From: Phallus indusiatus
Lineage: Eukaryota > Basidiomycota > Agaricomycetes > Phallales > Phallaceae
Direction: 5' to 3'
Assembly (NCBI GenBank): GCA_027605045.1
Contig: JAQFWX010000040.1
Coordinates: 248,001 to 312,000 of the forward strand
Length of the DNA stretch: 64,000 bases
Part shown: positions 9,368 to 21,274 of the stretch, piece after piece
How positions within the stretch are numbered: position 1 is the stretch's first letter
Layout: the number at the start of each line of letters is the position of its first letter
The notes under the pieces: model-generated
Seen by the model: only the letters and a program-made list of their open reading frames with translations
Told to the model about the DNA's origin: nothing
Databases searched by the model: none
Program-made: the position numbers and the translations under genes

Positions 9368-12126
9368 AAAAACAGAAGTCAGATGACGATTCGTGGAGAA
9401 AACGTCTGCAGCCTACATTGGAAGACATATTCGCCTATGGAAGAGGTGTATATTAAGTTTCTGGTCTAATAGCCAGTGTTAATCCCTCACTTTTATATGG
9501 TCTCCGGAATCTGAGATTGTTACATAGACATAGATACAATTATCTGACTTCACAAGAGCGGAGAAAATAAGGTTTAGGAAAAGAAGAATAATGACATCAA
9601 TCATCGGAGTCAATAAGAACCAAGTCGGAAATGCCCAGGGGAAACTAGTTGAAAGATCTGTCATGGAGAATTAATCATGCGCATTGATATGTTTTATCAA
9701 TCCACTCACGAGAATAACATCGAGTTTGAAAATAATACTCAAGTGAGCGCATGAAGGTTAATCCGAATTCACTCGTCAACGCTGACAGGACTTGAAGCTT
9801 CTGGCTATATGCATCTGGAATCGTGAATTATATTTAGAGCACGGACATTGGAGCGGATATATTGTTACACCAGGTACTTGACGATGAAGCCCTTGAACAG
9901 CGTTCCTCGGTCTAAATCATTTCACTAGTTTTTTTCATTGAATCAATCCTGATGACCCGTCCTCATAACACTGAAACTGAATGAGAAATCGAGCTTAATT
10001 TGAAACTTGACACAAACCTGTTTTAATAAACCTCAACGACTGGTAATGGCCTTTATGGTTTGATGTATTCTAAAGCTTCGGAATTTCCGAGTCGGGTCTT
10101 CTCATCTTTCTGCGCTTCTGAGAAGCAAAAGAAAGAGGAGAGAACGTAGAAAATCTTGAGCATAAACATGTGTTGAATGACGATAACACGAAATATGATT
10201 GGTTACTATTGTTGGCGGTATCGGCTCAAAGTACTTTGATATCTCAACTCCGCGACATACTAAATGAATCAATTAAACTTGAATCGCATTGTTCGCTTGC
10301 GAAAGTATGGCGCTGGTTACGGTAATTACTTGCAAGTATATTAGAGTTATGCCCATCTTAGGTGGTAAAACGGTTCAATCTTACCTTAAATTTGAATCAT
10401 TACATCTGCTAGTTTATTATTGATCTCTGAGAAGTAAGGATGTTGATGAACTATAGTCCCGCTCGCATTGAAGAAAAGTCGAACCGTTGACACAATCTTC
10501 AAGAGTCTTGCAGGAATTTTTAAAACGCGGGGGGATAAGCGCCAAGGAAATTCAAGAGAGGTCCTGAAATTTTGAAATTCAAATTGAAAATGACATGGAG
10601 GACGGTGTATAAGATAATCCACGTCCTTTCCATAAATGAATAACTCCGGTCATGGATGCCGGGTGATTTCAAGTTAATAGATCCGAAAGCCCAAGCTGAG
10701 ACCCTTAATTTTGTTTATATTAGGACATAGAACTCTAGAAGCTACTGTTGTTTACCCGGCTCCGTTTCGAAGGGAAAGGATGATGCCATTGGAGCATTCT
10801 TGACCAAAATATACATGAAACAACAAGCGAGTTGACATTGATTTCGGAATATGATGAGTTATAAGAACATACCTCATACTCAATAACTACGAACGTGCGG
10901 ACAGGCTAAACGTCATGTGAGATGATTGTCCTAGCTTTGGGGATACAAAGGATCCGATGCAACGTGAGATCAACTAGGGAAGGAATTGTTGAGTAGCTGA
11001 ATTGATATTTGCCGAAGTCTCAGTGCTTCTCACTCCAATGTGATCTAGAAGGGAGGTGTGTTAGATAACGTTAAAAAAAGCAGAAGTTCCTTCTATTTTC
11101 ACTTCAAAAAAAATATGACTAGAATAAGAAGGAAAAACCTGGCGTTACCGGCCAACAATCGAACGTATCGAACCGAGGTGGCCGTCATCTGGTGCATCAT
11201 GTCAATCCTATGGATTTACACTATATCCATTTGAATTGCAATTAGAATATTAATCTGCAAAGTCGCTAATACCACATGAGAGTCTGAAATTGGGTGTGAG
11301 GTCAACGTTCAACATTGACAATAACGAGAAACGGAGTCACGGTAAAATCACCTTTCGCTTTCATTCGCAGCAAATTCACAGACATGATAAATTGACATCT
11401 CTGCATACAACAAAATCCCTTCATTTACTTCCAGTGGTCTTTTAGCTTTCTGGCATGGTGCGAATGCGAACGTCATTTCCTGTTGGCCAAATTTTTCACG
11501 TGCTTAACGTCAAATGTAACTTATGTAAGAAAAAAACGAAAAAGAATCGGAGTTCAAACCTTGTATTGATCGCATATAAGAAATCAATGCCGTTCCCGGC
11601 GGTATTCGGCAGTTCCCGAATTCCCCGAATTCCGCTCTTGCCACTTGTTTCACGATTCAATATCCACCCAACAGGAAATTCTAAAAGCATTGTCAGTAAC
11701 CATAAAAAAGAATAAACCCCAAATGAAGAAAAATTAAGGAGTCAAATCAGTCAAACTAATTGATGTTTGGGCTAGTATGACCCAAAGTACTGAATTCTTT
11801 ATGCTACTCCTAATACGCTTTGCTCCAGGATCTAGTCCTTCGACTTCATTACTTGTTGATTTTCACGATATTCTTTCTATATTCCGCTTTACTATTTACT
11901 GGAGTCTCGCCCTGCTCTAACCGTTGGGAATTTGACGTCCTTGGTACTCGCTATCGAGTCCGAGTCGAGTCGCACTGCCTTAAAACCACTAGCTCACGAG
12001 TCACAGCTGACCGGAACCGCTCGAGTTGGAACGAGTCACGACACTAGTATTTGGTAGTCTGGTCTAGTCTAATACATACGTGCTTGTGTTCGCATTAATG
12101 CACAGGGATAAACTGGCATGAAAAAT
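9368..12126. other. Gene-poor 2.7-kb intergenic region
   Basis: No ORF above 90 codons and no splice-supported family motif was found on either strand. It includes the likely promoter of the aerolysin-like gene (TATA-like element near 9450-9456 for the minus strand) and, at 11940-12045, a cluster of CGAGT/ACTCG pentamers. I see nothing else of note. Confidence 0.45.
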
Positions 12127-13158
12127 TTATTCTCCTTTAAAAGCATCGTTAGATTTTCCCTCAAAGGCTTGACTCTTATTCTCATAAGGAAACGGTTCGT
12201 CAGGTTTAGGACTAGAAAAAAAATCAAAATCGTTAAAAAAGGGGATACCATTCATTTGACAGGAACTCTTGCTTACACCCCGAGAAATTCAACAAGACGA
12301 TCCCATCCTTCTCCAATCTCATAAACAAGAAGTTTCTCCTTAGGAATCAACTTCTTCATTCGTTCAGAGTGCGCGGCCATTTCTTCTTTTGGATGTGTCT
12401 CCAATCTGAATCTCTCTGAGAACCAAAACCAAAGAAAAATGAAAGGGGCGTCTGTGTCAAAAAAAAAAGAAATACGCACTGACGACATCTCTATCCAACC
12501 CATCTATAAAGCTTTGTTCAGCCGGTCCTTTATCAGGCTTCGCTTTCAACGCTCTATACCACGTTAGAATAGTCGCGTTTAAACTTCTTTCCCAACTTTC
12601 TGGTTCCCGAATGTTCTAAGACCAAGAAGATCATTCATCGGCCCCTCGCGGTTCTATAAAATCCACATACCAAGATGAATTTGGCATCTGGATAAGCCTG
12701 GTATAGCTTCTCCGCATTAATAGCAGCTATAAAATCTGAAATCGAGGTATATCCACGAAGCAGATTATCCAAATCAGCAGGCGTCGAGTTTTCTGCCAGA
12801 GCCCAGGAATGCCCGAAAAGTCTTGTCTCAGATCAAGCGTTGACACGTTGAACGAATGTTTCTTTGCTTACCGTCATTGATCTTAGCCCAAGCAGCGAAT
12901 ATATCATTCTCAGCAGACGTCTGTTTCAGGATTTTGATAGGGTGGTATGAAGGTCCAAATCCTAGTTGTTCAAAGGCTGTTGCTAAACTGAGTGTCTATG
13001 TATACGGGACAGGTTGTCAGTTGACAGAAAAGACAGAAAAGAGGGGAGGGTGGCGTGGTGGCACGTACCCCCGTACGACCGAATCCAAGACAAATGATCT
13101 TCATATCAGCCGGATTCGGACGACTTGAATTCGGATTCGGGTTTGGATTAGATGCCAT
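12127..13158 (-). CDS. Fungal sulfotransferase-family (Sulfotransfer_4-like) P-loop protein
   Basis: Six exons on the minus strand (13069-13158, 12872-12995, 12671-12792, 12480-12615, 12277-12415, 12127-12211) give 231 aa. The N-terminus has the family's nucleotide-binding start IICLGFGRTGTLSLATAFEQ followed by LGFGPSYHP. Later come DFIAAINAEKLYQAYPDAKF, the LNIREPESWERS segment, and the C-terminal PKEKLLVYEIGEGWDRLVEF motif characteristic of this family (often mis-annotated as NAD-dependent epimerase). These proteins are expected to be PAPS-dependent sulfotransferase-like enzymes; substrate unknown. An in-frame ATG at 13218 could add 20 residues; a minus-strand TATA (TATATAAAA, about 13262-13270) makes either start possible. 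The final intron restores a 28-residue tail that a simple ORF reading would lose. Confidence 0.82.
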
Positions 13159-14194
13159 GATTGTGAATAGACTCGAACGAATTAATGAATGTGAGATGAG
13201 ATGCCTGTGTGATTTCAAGACTGCAGATATAGATAATTACCTTAACACATCAGATGAGACTTTTATATATACCCCCCAGAAATCGGATTGGAGAATATGG
13301 GGAATATGGTAGATGTCCGATCTCCGTGGCGATTAACTACATATTAGAATAGCGACCTCAGGCTTTTTTTTTGCCGATCGCTGCGCTGTGGAGCAAAGCG
13401 ACGGGCAGGGATGAGCGAACTTGAGAAGCTCAGAATTAGGGTGCGCAGTACTTACATCGTGTTATGACCATGGAGTATGATCTATAAAGCGATATAAAAG
13501 CTCGGCGGGTTGGGGGATGAAACTAAAGTTTTGCATTGCACATTGATTGCATATCATATATGTGGCGAATAAGGAAAGCCGATTCGGGTTTGCTTACGTA
13601 CACTGCGCTTACATAATAATACTCGGATGAAAGATTTTTGATTTTGAGACTTTTGAGATTTTGATCCGGGTAACTCCGAAGTGATCCTTGGAGCAAATTA
13701 TTAATAATTTATAGTCGTTCGGATATCGATGACATCAGGAAGACAAGAATACATATGTAGTTCGAAAATAAACTTTACCAGACTTTTTACTTTGTTTCGT
13801 GATGCAATCATTGTTTGATATTTCAAAAAAAAAGAACACTCACATGGAGATTTTCCAGTATGAGGGGGATGAGATTCGCTATTTGTTTTCCGAGTCGCAA
13901 CCGATAAAACGGGAAACGGAAAAAAAAAGTATACATTCGTAATGTAAAGTACTCGCTAATTATTGTAAATGCATACAAACCCCAAAAGAGGGGCAAGAAT
14001 AATATAAACCTTTTGCCATAATTATTAATAGCATACCGCATACAGTAAAAAAAATAGGGATAATTTAACGTGCTCCTCGGTAGTAAACACTATTCTCAGG
14101 CTAGTACCTAAAAAAGACGCTTCAAAAAAAGGGCTTGGTAGAAAAATCTGAAGACGTACATACGAGAATCGTCTTTTTGGTTTTCTTAAGAGTA
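13159..14194. other. Intergenic, no gene seen
   Basis: Contains the sulfotransferase gene promoter (TATA-like element near 13262-13270 on the minus strand) and AT-rich DNA. Short open frames at 13823-14041 have no supporting features. Confidence 0.45.
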
Positions 14195-16651
14195 TTAATT
14201 CGTGTTTTGACTGACTAGTGATTTTTCGTACTCCATCAGCTTATCGTACACGTTGTCTTGAATATAGATGTCGGTTTCGCCGGGAATGGTTGTAGACTTG
14301 TGACAAGACGCAGCGTGTTTCCACCTATAAAGCACAATGTAGTCACATAACCGACGAAGCAAATGCGAGAGCACAATTTACCAATATAACTCTTTCACCT
14401 ACCGAACAAGACTTAATTAAGAGTGCGCAAATAACAACAACAAAACGCAACGTACCTTGACTTCACCAATTTTAACACCTTCAACCGCAACCCATTTATC
14501 ACACTTGTGACACTTCCCATGCAACAATTCCGATTTCTCGTGCTTTCGTATCTCGGCAGGACGTCTTTTGGTCACCCGAAAGGCTATTGGCGGAGAAAAC
14601 GGCGCGCCGGTGAACGACGATATGCCTGCAAATAAATAAATGAATGATTGGCTCGGAATTGAAGTAAATGGATATGTGTACATACCGTGGACATATTGTA
14701 GATGATAGCTGATTAGCGGTTAAGCAGAACTCCGAGGAAGAAAAAAGAAAAATCTCTCTTAAAGCGCATATATTCAATTCAACTGTACGTGACCGTACAA
14801 AGCCGGAAAAAAATATACACTCACTACTTGTATGCGGAGACTTTCATCGCAAACCACTCAATAGACCCATTTCCACCTCGACATTTAGGCTCAAAACAAA
14901 GTGGACAGAGTCCGACTTTGTTAATCCCTACACCTTTAGTGAAACGAGGTGTATACAAGTCGTACGGGCTTCTCGGTTCGTTCACGATGAAACCTGAAGG
15001 CGGTCGTTTTGTCGTTCGTCTAAAATAAAAGATATAGGTTCTTGTGTGGGAGGGTATATGTATGCGTTAATATATGAAGGGCTTACGTTGCAAGAACAGA
15101 AGTGGTACCCGCCCCTTTAGGATAGAAATAAGATATGATAGGATACTGTCTGTAGAACGCTAAAAATTCTTCTTGAATAGGAATGTTTGGTGGGAAAGTA
15201 CGTCTGAATGTATGAATGTCGAAATGGGGCTGTGCAATGTTCTCTGCATTCTCGATACTTAATAGTGCACTAGTGGAGCTTGACTTCGTTGTTAAATGAG
15301 TTTGTTTGCGTTTCTTAGCTGGTTTGTTATTGTTGATGACCGCGGAAAAGTCGTCGTTTGGTAAAGGTCTTTTGATGACGGTTTGCAGAACGGCGGCACA
15401 GGTAGCGTCGGGCCCAAGTTTTTCCGGTTGCGCTTGCGTTTGGCGAAATGCAGGTGCAGGTGTAGGTGCAGGTGGTGCAGGGACAGGGACTGTACGGCTA
15501 GAATCTGCGCAACGAGGCGGGTCAGTAGGCGAAACAGAGGCAGACCGAGAAGAACGAGGCGATTCAGGGTCTGTCAGAGGTGAAGCGTAAAAGGGCCAAT
15601 ACGACTTGTTCAATGGCGTAGCAGTAGTAGGAACCCCTAAAGCAGAGTTGGAGTTGGAGTCGACGACGAGTCCATTGGTGGTGTCGCTTGCAAATGGAGA
15701 TCTGAGAGGGACAATGGTGTTATAAGAAGGACTGCGGCGGACAGGGGAGAAAGAAGCCGGGAAGAGTTTTCCTGTTGTTTGGCGAAGACGGTCGATGAAA
15801 GGGGTGTCTGATGTCATGAGGCTGTGAGTCAGAAAAGAAGAAGATGAAAGAGAAGAAGAAGATGGGGTCGGCTGTCGGTGATCAGGTGTAACTTGGCGTG
15901 CAGATTGTACAGACGGTAATGGTAATTTATCTGTGATAAGAGCAGGTGACGCAGGCACAGGAGCCGTGGCTGATGTGGTCGTTGTCGCGGTCGTAGCAGT
16001 AATAGTAGTCGTATTAGCTGTCGTAGTAGTAGTAGTTGCGTTGGTTGTGGCTGCTGTCGTAGCAGTGGTGGTCGTAGTGGTGGTCGTGGTAGTCTTGGTG
16101 GTGGTCGCCTTCTGTTTAGGCTTGGAGCGACGGTGTGACATTAGAGTTTGAAATGGAGGCGTGACATCACCTAGAGACCGTCGCACCACGGGCGACTCTA
16201 AAAATGGGGAAGAATTTGAAGCAGAATGCCAGACTAGTGCACGTTGTTGCGGCTGAGTATTAGTGGCAGGTTGAAGAGACGGCGAGAACTCATGATAAGC
16301 TTTATCGAAATCAAGGGCAGGAAACGGCGAAAGCGAGAGACGCGTCACTTCGGGAAAACTAAGGGTGATCTGAGAAGAGAGAGGCGACTGCTGCTGCTGA
16401 TCAGTATAGCCCAGTCTGAGTGGACTTGGCGTGGTCGAGAACGGTGCATTTATGATGAAAGAATTCAAAGCAGACGATGAAATGGAATGACAGGGACTTT
16501 TAATAGTAGATTGAAGCACGTCAGAGTAGAACACGTCATTAGCAATAGTAGGAGTTGGACTCTGGTCTGGTCGTCGATAAAGACTAGGCGAGATTAAAAG
16601 GACATCTTCAAAACCGACGTCATCACTGTCTAGAACATTGAAACGAGGCAT
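14195..16651 (-). CDS. RUA1-type transcription regulator (C-terminal Cys/His zinc-binding domain, DUF4451)
   Basis: Six exons on the minus strand (15087-16651, 14828-15019, 14686-14708, 14456-14625, 14382-14398, 14195-14324) give 698 aa. The first two thirds are S/T/P-rich and disordered, with a Thr/Ala run of about 50 residues at 15960-16110. The C-terminus matches the RUA1 C-terminal domain: EPRSPYDLYTPRFTKGVG, GLCPLCFEPKC, SAYNYHLQYVHGIS, HGKCHKCDKWV and WWKHAASCH, supplying a set of Cys and His ligands. The domain is interrupted by 23-nt and 17-nt exons. RUA1 of Ustilago activates a glycolipid cluster; here the target is unknown. The start MPRFN at 16651 is preferred; an upstream ATG at 16714 would add a hydrophobic leader unlikely for a nuclear protein and overlaps the core promoter. 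Confidence 0.83.
15960..16130 (-). repeat. ACN/ACT trinucleotide repeat tract encoding poly-Thr
   Basis: An imperfect (ACN)n tract, on the plus strand read as GTA/GTG/GTC, lies inside exon 1 of the RUA1-type gene and encodes a Thr-rich run with Ala interruptions. It generates spurious Val-rich frames on the other strand. Confidence 0.75.
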
Positions 16652-16755
16652 TATACATATAGACGTCAGAGCCAGAGCCAAAGCCAGAGAGAGTCCAACT
16701 AGCCGAGCGCACATTTAAAAGTCCGCGAAGAAGCGTGCCCAAGTCAGCAAGAAAA
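16652..16755. promoter_or_regulatory. 104-bp bidirectional promoter with a palindromic TTTAAA core
   Basis: The RUA1-type gene (minus) and an F-box gene (plus) start only 104 bp apart. A TTTAAA core at about 16714-16719, flanked as ATTTAAAA, lies about 37 nt from the F-box ATG and about 62 nt from the RUA1-type ATG, so one palindromic element may serve both directions. Confidence 0.4.
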
Positions 16756-18289
16756 ATGTTGCTCAGCACTCCGACCATCCTCACTCTTCCTCCAGAACTC
16801 TTGCACCAGATTATCCTCTGCATAGACACACCTCAACACCTGCTTTCGCTCGCCATATCATGCAAACAATTCTACGACATCATTATTCCAGACATCCTAA
16901 CTCACTGCAAAACGCGGTGCTGTCTCATACAACATGCATTATGGGCAGAACTCGCGGAGCGGCCGATCCTATGCCAATACATAAAGAACTTGGAAATTTT
17001 CAGCCAGCCATGGCTGAACTTTTCTCCGGGAAATACGGAGAGCTCTAGAATAGCTTCCGCCCTTTCCAATATGAACAATATGCTCAGCTTCCGATGTACA
17101 TTGAGATCCGTCTCGATCATGGCCCCCGTAATTGTAGAGGCACTGAATAACTCTGGCTGCGCGCTGCATGAGTTGGGGCTAAGCACATATTGGTGTTGGT
17201 ATGGTAATTCAAACGAAAGGCGTCCAATATATTCGGTATGTACCTATTTATATTAAGGGTCCTCCGATATCCTAACCCTTTTTTGGGCAGCTCTTTCGCC
17301 TAAACCTTGCGTCATTAACCAAAATATCCATCGCAAACAACTACTTTTCTGTTTCAGACGCACATTCAATATGGAAAATGCTTTCTGATTGTCCCAGTTT
17401 AACTCATCTCCATCTGGATGTCTGTCAAACCCCCGAAGCTTTGGGTGCTAATGCATCGACCACGCAGACCGACCTTCTTACAGTCTGTCATTGGCCTCGC
17501 TTAAAACATCTGACCATAAAAGGTTATGATATCCGGGAGGGAATGGATATACACGAGTATAATCGACGCACCCGCACCTTCTTAGATCGTCACCCTCTTC
17601 TCGAGACTCTATGGATAACCAGCGGTCTTGAATTCCCGTCCGTCCCATCTCACTTGCAATCCGTAGCTTTCTATCCTACAAATGCGTCTCCCCCATTTCA
17701 AATACTCCAGTCCCTGAACGCCGCTCCAAATCTCACGCACATGTCCTTGTTCCATTATGGACGCACAAGTCAACTCGAACAAGCCGGAGAATTCTCTTCT
17801 CTCACCACATGCGTGCTACCGCCCATCTCATCCGACAGAATTTCACAGCACCTAGAATATCTCGCCAAATTCGTCAAGTTCGCTCCGAACGTGGAACAAC
17901 TAGCAATCGGAGCTCCCCGAACCTCACGTCACGAAACAGTACGATTTCAAATCACACATCCTTTATCCCAAACTCTAACCTTAACCTTAATTTCTCAGAT
18001 AACAAACGTCATCCAAACCCTCCTCCCACTCACAAAACTCAAAACCATCCTCCAACTCTTCTCATCGCTAAACACCTCCAAACCCACAGACATGCAAACT
18101 CTCCAATCCGCATACGACCATCCATCTCTATCGTGCGTCGATATCGAGGTTAACAACAGACAACGGTGCATTCGGTTACTCCGCAGTGAATCTTCGGATC
18201 AACCTGCATTTGAAGTGATCCCTCTGACTGATTTGAATCCTGATGATTGGAGAAGCAAATGGGGTGGATTTTTTAGAGGTTTTGCGTAG
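16756..18289 (+). CDS. F-box protein with LRR-like C-terminus
   Basis: Two exons (16756-17235, 17291-18289) give 492 aa. An F-box-like start (LPPELLHQIILCIDTPQHLL, then LAISCKQFYDIIIPDIL) is followed by leucine-rich repeats typical of agaricomycete F-box/LRR proteins, with signature pieces such as CPSLTHLHLD, WPRLKHLTIKGYD, FLDRHPLLETLWI and a C-terminal NPDDWRSKWGGFFRG. It would b bind Skp1 through the F-box and select substrates for SCF ubiquitin ligase. It is the intact copy of a locally duplicated gene: a 5'-truncated broken copy lies at about 21275-22090 and shorter 3' fragments lie near 25340 and 28600. The start is the first ATG; the protein begins just before the F-box. Confidence 0.82.
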
Positions 18290-18710
18290 AATACTAGGAG
18301 TGGTTGTGCTATGTCGTCGATGGTTCCTTTTTTGATTTATATATGCATTATCCGTGGACCTAAAAAAACTCGTGCTGGACAACACCAGAAAAGAAAGCAG
18401 AGCACGACCACGATCACGAATAGTAAAGTGAAAGCAAAAACGACACACATACAATACGCATTCAACACGTTTCTCATTTGCTCAGATTGCATCACCTTCA
18501 CGAAAATCTTACCAAACCCCGGTTACAAGACAAGGCAGATGAATAGTACAAAAAAATGTAGCGTCCGTATTTTATGTAACAAAAGACTTTTGGATCCTGC
18601 AACATAAAAAAAAAAACTCGAAATAACGTTATGATAGATACAGCCGGCATATTAGCCTCAATCGGATTGTTTGACAACTGAGCGAAACTGGATTAATCTT
18701 TAGAGCCAAC

Positions 18711-20192
18711 CTATATCGAAATATCGGACAAAGTTGGCTTATAAGCTGCTGAGCGAATGTTGAGGATGAAACGACAGCTCTGTAGCATTATCCGGTCGTT
18801 AAAAGATTGAACCCAGTTGTCATAATAGTACTTGTATACTTACACAGATACTTGTGATCATGGTGAGTATGCTAAGCCAGGATCAGTGAGCCATTTCGCA
18901 AGGGAATAGATAGACATACATCACGAACGAATCGCTTAGAACCCTCCACTTCAGAGAGGCGATAACGTTCAGGGCCAAGCTTACTGCCAATGGAGGTTGT
19001 ATACATGAACACATTGATATTTTACTAATGAATATAGGGAACTGCGTACCGACGATGACAAAGTACACCCAGAGACCGTCTCTCATGAATACTCTGTATA
19101 GTGGAGCGTGTTTCAATCCCACAAACAACCCACCATCAAATATACCGTGTTTATATATTGCAGACAGAATAAAACACAAAAATAGAATACTCTGATAACA
19201 GAGCATTCCAATCCTAAAAGTAAAAGGGAAGGAAGATTAGCAATCAGTTTCATTCAAAACGGTGTATACATAAATGAGTACGAACCATATGATCGTCGTT
19301 TTAGGGGTATATCCTTCTGTTGCACATACTGGGATCAGAAAGAAGTTGAGGTGTGGTGGTGGATGCAGAGCAGTAAGACGATGCGGTAGGATAACAATTG
19401 TGAGGGCAACAACCGTTGCCTCCCAACCCAAAAAGGTTATAATTAAAAAAGAGAGTAGATATTTATTTTTTCCACAAAATGCATAAACTGAAAAAACAGG
19501 TGAATGATTGCTTAGCCCAATTTTTTTGAAAAATTACAAGTTGGAAGTGATGATGAAAGATACCTCGATAGGCTAAGAACATGTCCGCGACTATCGTTAC
19601 AAATCTACACCCAATACTCCCATACCATTCGATTGTCCAGCAAGTGAAATTTGAGGGATGCATGGATGTGATCAGTCCGAACCTAACCAGCTCAATTAGC
19701 CTCGGGCACTGTAATGAAAGTTCATGGAAACATTACAAGAAAATTGTCAGAGGAAAGTACCGGATAATCAGAAAAAGGATTTTGATAGGGGACCATTTAG
19801 AGCTGCATATCAAAATTTGATATGTAAGTGCAGTGAGTGATTCGTATCTTTCCACCAAGAAATATATTTCAGCGTACCTCCAAACATACACTCTCTAATC
19901 AAAAAAAAAACAGTCAGTGGAGTCGACGTTGCACTGACAAGCGAAAGTACCAACTTCATCATCCAACGTTAAAAGGATATCATATACTGTTATGGTCACG
20001 GGAACGACTTTTGGAGTCGCAAAAACATTTAAATATGAGTCAAGATGAAATTTTATGAGAGGACTAACCACTGACGAACGTAGCAGCATATATTACTAGT
20101 GCATTTTTGAAGACGGCCACAGGCAATTCGGAATCGGATACCCAAAGCGAACCCGCATCATTAGTTTTTGCAGTCGATATTGCGACCAGCAT
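18711..20192 (-). CDS. DUF6533-family multi-pass membrane protein, copy 1
   Basis: Ten minus-strand exons, with frame kept throughout, give about 301 aa. In order: WVSDSELPVAVFKNALVIY; VYDILLTLDDE, the DUF6533 signature; a 17-nt exon encoding RVYVW; KWSPIKILFLIIRYFPL; the CWTIEWYGSIGC and DMFLAYR segment; YAFCGKNKYLL; WIGMLCYQSILFLCFIL; SLALNVIASLKW; and the C-terminal SCRFILNIRSAAYKP. About six to seven hydrophobic segments fit a seven-pass protein. The family is expanded in basidiomycetes and has no established function. Stop TAG is at 18711-18713. Four paralogues follow at about 23.1, 25.9, 29.1 and 39.4 kb. Tail-to-tail with the F-box gene. Confidence 0.82.
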
Positions 20193-20979
20193 GGAACGAT
20201 TAATTGGATACCTGAGTAATATTAAGGAGAAGAGTGTATGCAACTTTGAGAAAATTCATCCGAATTTATAGATCTGTCGCGTAATGCGTGTCCATACTAG
20301 TTTGAGTGATCATCGCCACGGTGGCAATGAGCTGGTGACTCAGATCACCAAAACTATTGGAACACAACCAGCGTGTAAAGTTCGATATTGCCAACATTGC
20401 CTTATCGAAGGTTATACTATACATTGGCACCAGGATGCTTCCGTTTCCCGCGGGTCGTGACCCGCAGTGGGCGGTGACTCCAATACTAAGAATTGAGGCC
20501 GAGGCCTATGTGTCAAGTGATTAATAGAGAAATAAGGTTTGGAAGGCATGAATGCTGTGTTTATTTAGGTAGATTGTGCTATATTAAATATTGATGAAAT
20601 GGTCATATGCCCAAACGGTTCAAGTCGCACAGGCACAGCTCGCTGCATGAAGCTTTGTTTTTGTCGGTGTAAATTCACATTGCGTACTTTTGAGTTACAA
20701 TCTGACTCAATTGATGTTTGTATCCAATATCACGTTATCCTCCAATAGCAAATCTCGATGGTGTTTAAAGATGCGTTTTTTGAATTTTAATTCACTCACC
20801 TATTGTTTTGCCAGCCCGGTTTCGGAACATATTATCACTAGCGCAACAAACAAATGAACGATATAGTTTCCGCTCCATATGGACATTTGAATAATTTGAA
20901 ACAGAACTCGCGTTCATGATTGGTTCCTAGACCTAGACCATCTTACTCCAATCGCCGGCCCCATAAACTGTTGAAGTTG

Positions 20980-21240
20980 GTTGAGATGGAGAGAGAATAT
21001 CTTTGTGACCATGCAGTTGTCACGGCGTCTTTTTTCTCACGTTCCCTGCTCATGACTCATGAGTCATCGCGCAAAGCGTCATGAAGTTAATTCCTCCACG
21101 GTGGGGTTTATCAGCCTTCTCATCGTCTCTCGATTCAATAGCGAACTGATCAGTTTGAACGACTGTCATTGGTCCTAACCAAAGATCATGTTTTTTTCCA
21201 GCCGAGATGGATAAAGCGGGTGACAACATCGGCGTAGTAC
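20980..21240 (+). pseudogene. Truncated copy of the p24 gene (promoter plus exon 1)
   Basis: About 250 bp match the promoter and first exon of the p24 gene at 31500-31750, including the TTGTCACGGCGTC region, the GCGCAAAGCGTCATGAAG start and CATGTTTTTTTCCAGCCGAG. Stops (AACTGATCAG) break the exon. The similarity stops at the exon 1/intron 1 border of the intact gene, and about 35 bp later an F-box fragment begins. Confidence 0.75.
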
Positions 21241-21274
21241 ACCGATGTAGCAAAAATTACATAGTATACATACG

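Noticed and set aside
15306..16480. Val-, Arg- and Gly-rich plus-strand frames
   Set aside because: Antisense shadows of the Thr/Ser-rich exon of the RUA1-type gene.
17965..17995. Telomere-like CCTTAA/CTAACC words
   Set aside because: They lie within the coding sequence of the F-box gene and recur in its pseudogene copy; too short and not tandem enough for an interstitial telomere.
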